Assembly (NCBI GenBank): GCA_023488925.1
Contig: JAMDDA010000176.1
Span: 1 to 5,174 of the forward strand
DNA length: 5,174 nucleotides
Direction of reading: 5' to 3'
Origin: Actinomycetota bacterium
GTDB lineage: Bacteria; Actinomycetota; Thermoleophilia; RBG-16-64-13
Shown: one piece after another, positions 1 through 4,851 of the stretch
How positions within the stretch are numbered: the first letter of the stretch is position 1
How the letters are laid out: each line of letters starts with the position of its first letter
Translations under genes and position numbers: made by a program
The notes under the pieces: model-generated
Told to the model about the DNA's origin: nothing
Database searches by the model: none
The model's input: the letters and a program-made list of their open reading frames with translations, nothing else

Positions 1-104
1 CCTAGGAGGAGGGGGCTGATGGTGACCTCCACGAGGAGGGTGCTGGTTTCCCCCCCACGCAGAGGCAGGCGGCGCAGGTCGATGTGTGCTTCGGGAGCGT
101 GCAT
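1..104 (-). CDS. Probable DUF177 (YceD-like) protein, N-terminal 34 codons, 3' part outside window
   Basis: An ATG at 104 opens a frame that runs off the left edge. It encodes a start reading MHAPEAHIDLRRLPLRGG and continuing ETSTLLVEVTISPLLL. The HIDLRRLPLRGG stretch resembles the short beginning of DUF177 proteins, where a strand and small helix precede a Gly-rich turn and an acidic or hydrophobic strand. The position after the coaD and coiled-coil genes is also where DUF177 is commonly found, usually followed by rpmF (ribosomal protein L32). YceD-type proteins are linked to 23S rRNA or ribosome metabolism. The coding call is supported by the ribosome-binding site and the open frame. The family call rests on a short, weak match and on gene order, so another product cannot be excluded. 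Confidence 0.6.
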   Translation of the reverse strand, partial: MHAPEAHIDLRRLPLRGGETSTLLVEVTISPLLL

Positions 105-111
105 AGCTGAT

Positions 112-115
112 CTCC
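112..115 (-). promoter_or_regulatory. Ribosome-binding site of the DUF177-like gene
   Basis: GGAG on the minus strand (within CCGGAGATC) lies 7 bases before the ATG at 104. This good spacing supports that start; no other in-frame start codon is seen just upstream. Confidence 0.5.
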
Positions 116-132
116 GGGACGAAGAGGTGTGC

Positions 133-168
133 GGGCCGCCGTCTCCCCACGCCCTCGGAGAGCGGCCC
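133..168 (-). other. GC-rich hairpin in the gap before the DUF177-like gene
   Basis: Arms 162-168/133-139 (GGGCCGC with GCGGCCC) and 157-161/142-146 (TCTCC with GGAGA) stack into a 12-pair stem. It has a 2-base bulge at 140-141 and a 10-base loop at 147-156. No U-tract follows on the minus strand, so it is not a classical intrinsic terminator. It lies between the stop of the coiled-coil gene and the ribosome-binding site of the next gene. It may be an mRNA-stability element, a weak attenuator or a chance GC-rich fold. The rest of the gap 105-180 shows no promoter I can recognise. Confidence 0.42.
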
Positions 169-180
169 CGGGCGTTGGGA

Positions 181-639
181 TCAGACCTCGCGCCGCTCCC
201 GGCCCTGAAGCCGCTCCCGACCCCGCTGCACCGCGGCCAGGAATTTCTCCAGACTGGTCTCGAGCGTGCTCAACACCTCATCGGCGTAGTCTTCGGCACC
301 GAAGCGGATCTCGCGATCCCGCGCTTCGGCGTCCCGGATGATCTCCTCCGCCCGCCGCTCGGCCTGTTTGACCACTTCTTGCTCGCTGGCCAGGCGGGCG
401 GCCTCCTCCCGAGCCTCGGCCAGGAGGCGTTCGGCCTCCTCTTTGGCTTCTGCCAGCATCTCCTGGCGCTCCTTCACGATCCACCGTGCCTGCTTGATCT
501 CCTCGGGGATCGTGGCCCGCATCTGATCGAGCAGGTCATAGATCTGATCGCGGTCGATCATGACCTTGTCGGTCATCGGAAAGGTGCTCGCGCTGTGCAC
601 GAGGTCGTCCAACTTGTCGATGAGAACGAGGACGTCCAT
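181..639 (-). CDS. DivIVA/SepIVA-like small coiled-coil protein
   Basis: The product is 152 residues, mostly charged helix, and has no enzyme motif. Residues 1-20 (MDVLVLIDKLDDLVHSASTF) and about 28-48 (IDRDQIYDLLDQMRATIPEE) form a conserved N-terminal module. A long Glu/Ala/Arg-rich coiled coil spans about 49-112 (repeated AEAKEEAERLLAEAREEAARL-like heptads). The C-terminal helix has YADEVLSTLETSLEKFLAAVQRGRERL (118-144). The composition explains why such proteins are often labelled ATPase or ATP synthase subunit B/E-like; that label is not supported here, since no nucleotide-binding motif and no membrane segment is visible. In Actinobacteria a related coiled-coil protein in the same place, between coaD and a DUF177 gene, is the septum-associated SepIVA. 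A cell-envelope or division role is therefore inferred from architecture and position only. The start at ATG 639 is supported by GGAGG 7 bases upstream. Confidence 0.85.
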   Translation of the reverse strand: MDVLVLIDKLDDLVHSASTFPMTDKVMIDRDQIYDLLDQMRATIPEEIKQARWIVKERQEMLAEAKEEAERLLAEAREEAARLASEQEVVKQAERRAEEIIRDAEARDREIRFGAEDYADEVLSTLETSLEKFLAAVQRGRERLQGRERREV

Positions 640-641
640 CG

Positions 642-1133
642 TCAGGCCTCCAAGGACTGGTAGATCTCGCTGAGGCGCTTCGCCACCATTGGGGGGACAA
701 GATCGTCCACGCACCCGCCGTATTTGGCGATCTCCTTGACGCCGCTGGAGCTCAAGAAGCTATAGGCAGGCGAAGCCATGAAATACACGGTCTCGAGATC
801 CGGATCGAGTTTCTTGTTGAGCTGAGCCATCTGGAATTCGTATTCGAAGTCCGTTACCGCCCGCAGGCCTTTCACGAGAGCGTCGGCTCCCACTTCGCGG
901 GCGAGCTCGACCACCAAGCCGTTGAGTACCACCACGGAAACGTTCGGCACGTGCCGTGTCGACTCCTCCAGAAAGGCCACCCGCTCATCGATGGAGAACA
1001 GCGGCTGCTTGCGGAAGGCGTCGTTCACCACGGCGACGACCACGCGCTCGAAGTTCTTCGCGCAGCGGGTGATGATATCGATGTGACCCACGGTGACCGG
1101 ATCGTACGTTCCTGGGCAAAGCGCGGTCCTCAC
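642..1133 (-). CDS. coaD: Phosphopantetheine adenylyltransferase CoaD
   Basis: CoaD transfers AMP from ATP to 4'-phosphopantetheine, giving dephospho-CoA, the penultimate step of CoA synthesis; it normally acts as a hexamer. The product is 163 residues, near the usual 160. The nucleotidyltransferase signature PGTYDPVTVGHIDI (7-20) includes the TVGH motif (14-17). LVKGLRAVTDFEYEFQMAQLN (86-106) holds the Lys and Arg of the substrate site. ETVYFM (114-119) and SFLSSSGVKEIAKYGG (125-140) match the ATP-binding end. The start is GTG at 1133, overlapping the rsmD TGA; the product then begins MRTALCPGTYDP, the spacing expected for CoaD. The same frame stays open upstream through rsmD, but that stretch shows no conservation and is not part of the protein. 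The next gene starts 2 bases after the stop. No missing catalytic residue is seen. Confidence 0.96.
   Translation of the reverse strand: MRTALCPGTYDPVTVGHIDIITRCAKNFERVVVAVVNDAFRKQPLFSIDERVAFLEESTRHVPNVSVVVLNGLVVELAREVGADALVKGLRAVTDFEYEFQMAQLNKKLDPDLETVYFMASPAYSFLSSSGVKEIAKYGGCVDDLVPPMVAKRLSEIYQSLEA
647..651 (-). promoter_or_regulatory. Ribosome-binding site of the coiled-coil gene
   Basis: GGAGG on the minus strand lies within the last codons of coaD (Leu-Glu-Ala-stop), 7 bases before the ATG at 639. The spacing is ideal. It fixes ATG 639 as the start, although the frame stays open upstream as far as 714. Confidence 0.7.
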
Positions 1134-1723
1134 CTGCGACCCGTCCCCTCCTTGACCATTGTTACGACGGTGTTGCCGTAGCGCCGCCGGAAAACGACCT
1201 CCAACCCCATGTCGATCTCGAGAGTCGGAGGTCCTTCGATGACGACCACCCCGCCCGAAGCGAGCAGGGCGGGAACAGCCGGTCGCAGCGCCGGCTCGAC
1301 TTCTCCGAGCATTGTATAGGGGGGGTCCACAAAGAGCAAATCGAAGGCCTGCCCCCGGAGCTGCAGGCGTTCGACGGCCCGCCGGAACGGCATGACCAGC
1401 ACTTCGCTCTCGCGCAGGAAACCGAGCAGAACCACGTTCTCCCGGAGGGTCCGGGCAACGTCCCGATCCCGCTCCACGAATGTGCAGCCGGCGGCTCCCC
1501 GGGACAGAGCCTCCAGGCCCAGAGCCCCGCTTCCCGCGAAGAGATCGAGCACACGAAGCCCCCCGATCGGTCCGAGAACATCGAAGACCGCCTCGCGCAC
1601 CCGCTCGCTGGTGGGGCGCACCTCTCCCCGGCGGGGCACTTTCAACCGGCGGCCCCGGCACGTTCCGGCCACGATGCGGATCTTCCCCGGGGGTGTTCCG
1701 CCCTTCACGCCGCCCCCGTTCAC
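1130..1723 (-). CDS. rsmD: 16S rRNA (guanine(966)-N(2))-methyltransferase RsmD
   Basis: RsmD uses S-adenosylmethionine to methylate N2 of G966 in 16S rRNA during small-subunit assembly. At 197 residues it matches the usual length (E. coli 198). Visible elements: RIVAGTCRGRRLKVP (16-30), the common RsmD beginning; RPTSERVREAVFDVL (36-50); the SAM-binding loop LDLFAGSGALGLEAL (59-73); FVERD (82-86), whose acidic residue would contact the ribose; and catalytic DPPY at 133-136 (FDLLFVDPPY). YGNTVVTMV (182-190) is the typical C-terminal strand. The listed start is a GTG at 1723 in a GTGA overlap with the recG stop. A second in-frame GTG at 1708 is preceded by a G-rich stretch and would give a 192-residue protein beginning closer to the conserved RIVAG, so the start is unresolved. 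The stop overlaps the coaD GTG. Function is assigned with high confidence. Confidence 0.95.
   Translation of the reverse strand: MNGGGVKGGTPPGKIRIVAGTCRGRRLKVPRRGEVRPTSERVREAVFDVLGPIGGLRVLDLFAGSGALGLEALSRGAAGCTFVERDRDVARTLRENVVLLGFLRESEVLVMPFRRAVERLQLRGQAFDLLFVDPPYTMLGEVEPALRPAVPALLASGGVVVIEGPPTLEIDMGLEVVFRRRYGNTVVTMVKEGTGRR
1145..1153 (-). promoter_or_regulatory. Ribosome-binding site of coaD inside the end of rsmD
   Basis: AAGGAGGGG on the minus strand, coding for Lys-Glu-Gly near the RsmD C-terminus, is close to a full anti-16S complement. It lies 11 bases before the coaD GTG at 1133, somewhat longer than the usual spacing. It supports the GTG start and suggests coaD can recruit ribosomes itself as well as by coupling. 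Confidence 0.6.
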
Positions 1724-3903
1724 GCTTTGTCCAGCCAGTGGGCCACCTCGGCGAAGCGTTCCTCGACCGCTTCCGCCAGGAGCAGACAGACCGGCCCCGA
1801 CAGGTCGGGATCACCCTCGAGGAGGCGGACGGCCTCCCTGCGGGCCGCATAGAGCAGCCGCCGATCCTGTAGCAACCGGGCCACGCGCAGGTCTCCGAGG
1901 CCCGACTGGCGTTCGCCGAACAACTGTCCTTCGCCGCGCGCACGCAGATCCGCCTCGGCCAGCTTGAAGCCGTCGCCGGTGCGGGCGAACAAGGCCAGGC
2001 GGGAGAGGGCGTCGGGATCGTCGTGATCGCAGAGGAGAAGGCAGCGCGAGGCGGCCGCTCCCCGACCCACGCGGCCCCGCAGCTGATGCAGCTGCGAGAG
2101 TCCGAAACGGCGGGCGCCCTCGATCACCATGATGCTGGCGTTGGGCACGTCCACTCCCACCTCGATGACCGTCGTGCACACCAGAACCGCCGCCTCGCCC
2201 CTCTGGAAAGCATCCATGGCCGCCTGTTTCTCCGCCGGGGGGAGCTGACCGTGCAGCAGCTCGACCCGAAAACCCGCAAGCTCTCCGGCCCGGAGCTCTT
2301 CGAATACGGCGGTCGCCGCCGCCGCCTGGAGGGTTTCGCTCTCTTCCACCAGGGGACAGACCACGTAGGCCTGGCGGCCGGCGGCGAGCTCCTTCCGAAC
2401 CAGAGCCCACATGGCCCGGCGCTGCTCCGGGAAGACCAGGCGCGTCTGCACCGGCGTGCGGCCGGGGGGAAGCTCGTCGATGACGCTGACATCGAGGTCT
2501 CCGTAGAGAGTCAGGCTCAGGGTGCGGGGGATGGGCGTGGCGGTCATGTGGAGCGTATGGGGCCAGGGCCGGCCCGGCGGCGGCTCCACGAGGGCGTCGC
2601 GTTGGCGGACCCCGAAGCGGTGCTGCTCATCGACGACGGCCACCCGCAGCTCCCGGAAGGTCACGCCTTGCTGAATCAGGGCGTGGGTACCCACGACGAC
2701 CCCCACCCGCCCACGCGCCAGGCCGTCCCGGGTATCCCGGCGGTCCGCCGCCGGCTGATTGCCTTTGAGCAGCCGGGTCTCGATGCCCAAAGGCGCGAGC
2801 TGCGCCCGCAGACGGGCGGCATGCTGGTCGGCGAGTACCTCGGTCGGTACCATCACCGCCCCCTGGCCGCCCGCCTCCACGGCCCGTACCAACGCGTAAG
2901 CGGCCACCATGGTCTTGCCGGAGCCGACGTCTCCCTGCAGAAGACGGCGCATGGGTACCGGCCGGGCGAGATCACCGTCGATCTCGCTCATCACCCGGCG
3001 CTGCGCGGCCGTCGGGGTGAAAGGGAGGGAGTCGAGGTAGGCGGCGGTGAGAGCACCGGGGGAGGGCAACGGCTCGGCGCTGCGCTCGGCCTGCGCTTCT
3101 CGCCTGCGCAGGAGCAGCGCCAGCTGCAGCAGCAGCAGCTCCTCGAAAGCCAGACGCTCCCGGGCCGCCCGCGCATCCGGCAGAGCCGCAGGGAAATGGT
3201 AGGCGAGCAGGGCGTCGGCTTTGCTGAGACAGCCGCGGGCCGCCCGCAGAGCCGAGGGCAGCGGGTCTACGAAGTGCCGGGCATACGGCGCGGCCTTCCC
3301 CAACACGGTTCGGATGGTCTTCACACTGAGATCCCCGGAGGCCGGGTACATCGGCACCAGTCCTACAGTGTGCAACCCTTCGGACCCGGCGCCCACGATC
3401 TCGTGCGTCTTCACGACGAACGAGGTGGCTCCGCCCCGCTGGATGAGCGTGCCGCGGGCCAGGATCTCGGGCCGCTCGGCGAAGGCCGCCACCAGGTACT
3501 CCTGGTTGTACCACACGGCACGCACCATGGCCGTCTCATCTGCCACCAGGGCCTCGAGCACCTTCAGGCCGCGTTTCCTGGTCGTCTTCACAGCGCACGA
3601 CTGCACCCGCACGCGGATGGTCGCCTCCTCACCCGCGCGCAGGGCCGCCACGGAGACGACACGCGCCGGAGGTTCATGCCGGTAGGGCACATGGAGCAGG
3701 AGATCGCCCACCGTGGTGACGCCGAGATCGCGGAACCGGCGGACGGTCACGCGGCCCACACCCGGCAGTTCGGCCACCGGACTTTGCAGTCTCCTCGGCT
3801 CGATCGACCGCTTGGAGGTCGGCGGCAGACGCAACGCCTGCACCTCGACGGGGAGGCCGGAGCCGAGAGGGAAGAAGATCCCGCCCTCCGCCGGTCGCGT
3901 CAT
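1720..3903 (-). CDS. recG: ATP-dependent DNA helicase RecG
   Basis: RecG is a superfamily 2 translocase that remodels stalled forks and branched DNA such as Holliday junctions. The product is 727 residues, slightly longer than E. coli RecG (about 693). Order: leader 1-38; helix-hairpin-helix-like and wedge OB region from LQSPVAELPGVG (39-50) to about 170; PFTPTAAQ (294-301); Walker A GDVGSGKT (324-331); VPTEVLADQH (352-361); box II DEQHRFGVRQR (425-435); TATPIPRT (454-461); TTVIEVGVDVP (577-587); QLHQLRGRVGRG (604-615); and the RecG-specific DLRARGEGQLFGERQSG (652-668). No motif is broken. The ATG overlaps the degV stop. The only purine-rich site, AGGA, touches the ATG, so initiation is probably by coupling. 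A GTG at codon 21 is an alternative start but has no better site. The TGA overlaps the rsmD GTG. Assignment is firm; the exact N-terminus is less certain. Confidence 0.97.
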   Translation of the reverse strand: MTRPAEGGIFFPLGSGLPVEVQALRLPPTSKRSIEPRRLQSPVAELPGVGRVTVRRFRDLGVTTVGDLLLHVPYRHEPPARVVSVAALRAGEEATIRVRVQSCAVKTTRKRGLKVLEALVADETAMVRAVWYNQEYLVAAFAERPEILARGTLIQRGGATSFVVKTHEIVGAGSEGLHTVGLVPMYPASGDLSVKTIRTVLGKAAPYARHFVDPLPSALRAARGCLSKADALLAYHFPAALPDARAARERLAFEELLLLQLALLLRRREAQAERSAEPLPSPGALTAAYLDSLPFTPTAAQRRVMSEIDGDLARPVPMRRLLQGDVGSGKTMVAAYALVRAVEAGGQGAVMVPTEVLADQHAARLRAQLAPLGIETRLLKGNQPAADRRDTRDGLARGRVGVVVGTHALIQQGVTFRELRVAVVDEQHRFGVRQRDALVEPPPGRPWPHTLHMTATPIPRTLSLTLYGDLDVSVIDELPPGRTPVQTRLVFPEQRRAMWALVRKELAAGRQAYVVCPLVEESETLQAAAATAVFEELRAGELAGFRVELLHGQLPPAEKQAAMDAFQRGEAAVLVCTTVIEVGVDVPNASIMVIEGARRFGLSQLHQLRGRVGRGAAASRCLLLCDHDDPDALSRLALFARTGDGFKLAEADLRARGEGQLFGERQSGLGDLRVARLLQDRRLLYAARREAVRLLEGDPDLSGPVCLLLAEAVEERFAEVAHWLDKA

Positions 3904-4763
3904 TCCTGACAGAAGAAGAGGGCGACCGCCCCCGGACCCGCGTACGTGCCGATGACGGAGCCGATCTCTCCGACCAAGGAGATTTCCACCTGCCGGTCGG
4001 TATTCTGAACGAGAGCCACCATCTCCTCCGCCCGAGCCGGGGCGTCGCTATGGGCCACGGCCACATAGACAGGCGAGCCGGGGTTTGTGCGCTCGAGGAA
4101 ATACTCCCGCATGGTGGCCATGACCTTGCGTTCCCCCCGCACCTTCTTGTACGCGTCGACCACACCATCGGTGAAGGTGAGCACGGGTTTGATCTGCAGC
4201 AGGCTGCCCGCCATGCCGCTCGCCCGCCCGATGCGGCCCCCTCTCTGCAGGTATTCGAGCGTGTCGCGGGCGAACAGGCGCCCGGCTTCACGGCGGTAGC
4301 GTTCGGCGTAGGCCAGGATGTCTTCGTGGGTGGTGCCCGCGTCGAGACGGGCGAGCAACCGCTGCACCAACAGGGCCACCGCCAGGGTAACCATCTCCGA
4401 GTCGATCACCGTGACCCCGTCGACCTCCCTCTGCGCAACGGTGGCGCTCTCCAGGGTGCCGCTGAGCCTGCTGCTCAGGTGAACGGAGTACACATGGTCG
4501 AAGCGCCGGCGCAGGCGCCGGTATTCCTCGATGAACGCGCCCGCCGGGGGCTGCGATGTCGTGGGCAACCTCGAGGCGGTACGCAACCGAGCGTAGAACT
4601 CCCGCGGACGGATGTCCACCCAGTCGCGGAAAGTCTCGTCACCAAAGTGGACGTTCAGAGGCACCATGGAGAGATTGGAGTCGGCGGCCAGACTGTCGGG
4701 CAGGTCGGCCGTGGAGTCCACCACGATGGCCGTGTTGTTCCGCGTGCGGACTTGGTCGCTCAT
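3900..4763 (-). CDS. DegV-family protein, probable FakB-like fatty-acid-binding partner of FakA
   Basis: DegV-family proteins bind a fatty acid and present it to FakA for phosphorylation. The product is 287 residues, normal for the family. After an 11-residue N-terminal tail come the family motifs: IVVDSTADLP (13-22), TTSQPPAG (68-75), SSRLSGT (97-103), DSEMVTL (121-127), DTLEYLQRGGRIGR (167-180) and LLQIKPVLTFTDGVV (188-202). The C-terminal GTYAGPGAV (272-280) carries Tyr274 (codon 3944-3942) where the family normally has His in GxHxGPG, a residue associated with the ligand-carboxylate end of the pocket. SSRLSGT also has Arg where Gly is common. The ATG at 4763 has a purine-rich site just upstream. 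The gene follows fakA, and its TGA overlaps the recG ATG (ATGA at 3903-3900). The family is certain; the fatty-acid role rests on family knowledge and gene neighbourhood, and the His-to-Tyr change leaves ligand preference open. Confidence 0.92.
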   Translation of the reverse strand: MSDQVRTRNNTAIVVDSTADLPDSLAADSNLSMVPLNVHFGDETFRDWVDIRPREFYARLRTASRLPTTSQPPAGAFIEEYRRLRRRFDHVYSVHLSSRLSGTLESATVAQREVDGVTVIDSEMVTLAVALLVQRLLARLDAGTTHEDILAYAERYRREAGRLFARDTLEYLQRGGRIGRASGMAGSLLQIKPVLTFTDGVVDAYKKVRGERKVMATMREYFLERTNPGSPVYVAVAHSDAPARAEEMVALVQNTDRQVEISLVGEIGSVIGTYAGPGAVALFFCQE

Positions 4764-4807
4764 GGGTCCCCCTTCGTCGCTCCCCGGACCGTGGCGGTCG
4801 CCGTCAT
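4760..4807 (-). CDS. Possible 15-residue leader or coupling peptide in repeat copy 2
   Basis: This second 15-codon frame encodes MTATATVRGATKGDP. It starts at an ATG overlapping the stop of the first small frame and ends in a TGA that overlaps the degV ATG (CCCATGAGC). An AGAGGG stretch at 4817-4812 sits 4 bases before the start and could serve as a ribosome-binding site. The peptide is too short to assign a family. The unbroken chain of ATGA junctions from fakA through both small frames to degV is the main reason to list it. A non-coding spacer is still the simplest alternative. Confidence 0.27.
   Translation of the reverse strand: MTATATVRGATKGDP
4768..4774 (-). promoter_or_regulatory. Ribosome-binding site of degV
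   Basis: AAGGGGG on the minus strand lies 4 bases before the degV ATG at 4763. It is a moderately good Shine-Dalgarno with rather short spacing, and it forms the end of the second 44-base repeat copy. It supports ATG 4763 as the degV start. Confidence 0.55.
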
Positions 4808-4851
4808 GCTGCCCTCTTTTTCGCTCCGTGAACCAGGGCGGTCGCCGTCAT
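4804..4851 (-). CDS. Possible 15-residue leader or coupling peptide in repeat copy 1
   Basis: An ATG overlapping the fakA stop (ATGA) opens a 15-codon frame encoding MTATALVHGAKKRAA. Its TGA overlaps the ATG of the next small frame by the same ATGA arrangement. No strong Shine-Dalgarno precedes this ATG, so translation would depend on ribosomes finishing fakA. The peptide has no recognisable domain. It shares 9 of 15 residues with the peptide of copy 2, but this follows largely from DNA duplication and is not independent evidence of coding. A function in carrying ribosomes towards degV is inference; it may simply be untranslated spacer. Confidence 0.25.
   Translation of the reverse strand: MTATALVHGAKKRAA

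Larger units (their letters stand above)
4764..4851 (-). repeat. Two diverged 44-base tandem copies between fakA and degV
   Basis: Read on the minus strand, 4851-4808 and 4807-4764 align without gaps at 33 of 44 positions. The first 15 bases (ATGACGGCGACCGCC) are identical. Including the 6 bases before each ATG, a 21-base segment (4857-4837 versus 4813-4793) matches at 20 positions, at an offset of exactly 44. The copies exactly fill the space from the A of the ATG overlapping the fakA stop to the base before the degV ATG. Each ends in a purine-rich, Shine-Dalgarno-like stretch 4 bases before the next ATG: AGAGGG at 4817-4812 and AAGGGGG at 4774-4768. I infer an old tandem duplication of a ribosome-binding and start region. 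The degV coding start does not read as a clear third copy. Confidence 0.8.

Noticed and set aside
19..663. Plus-strand open frame of 214 codons across the coiled-coil gene and the gap
   Set aside because: It is a shadow frame of the minus-strand genes and its translation matches no family I recognise; the minus strand has ribosome-binding sites and a coherent coiled coil.
1134..1943. Upstream extension of the coaD frame through rsmD, suggesting a fused 433-residue protein
   Set aside because: The extension is low-complexity Arg/Gly/Pro-rich translation of rsmD and recG in another frame. coaD has its own GTG and Shine-Dalgarno, and RsmD motifs fill the competing frame.
3117..3142. CAG/CTG triplet-like repeats on the plus strand
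   Set aside because: They encode the Leu-rich helix FEELLLLQLALLL, which is normal in RecG proteins.
2023..3909. A very long open frame (628 codons) on the plus strand, antisense to recG
   Set aside because: It mirrors recG codon structure in GC-rich DNA, where stop codons are rare in some antisense frames. Its translation is rich in Arg, Gly, His and Pro, with no domain I recognise, whereas recG on the other strand has every family motif.
4506..4521. Perfect inverted repeat CCGGCGC-AG-GCGCCGG
   Set aside because: It lies inside degV where Arg codons (YRRLRRRF) dictate the sequence; a GC-rich palindrome of this kind is expected from codon use.
4815..4822. T-run on the plus strand as part of a possible terminator
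   Set aside because: There is no adjacent stem and no plus-strand gene; on the minus strand it is the A-rich part of the first repeat copy upstream of the next ATG.
2308..4847. The 10-mer GGCGACCGCC or its complement occurring four times (2308, 3921, 4793, 4838)
   Set aside because: Two occurrences come from the 44-base duplication and the others lie in GC-rich coding sequence; nothing in spacing or orientation suggests a regulatory motif.
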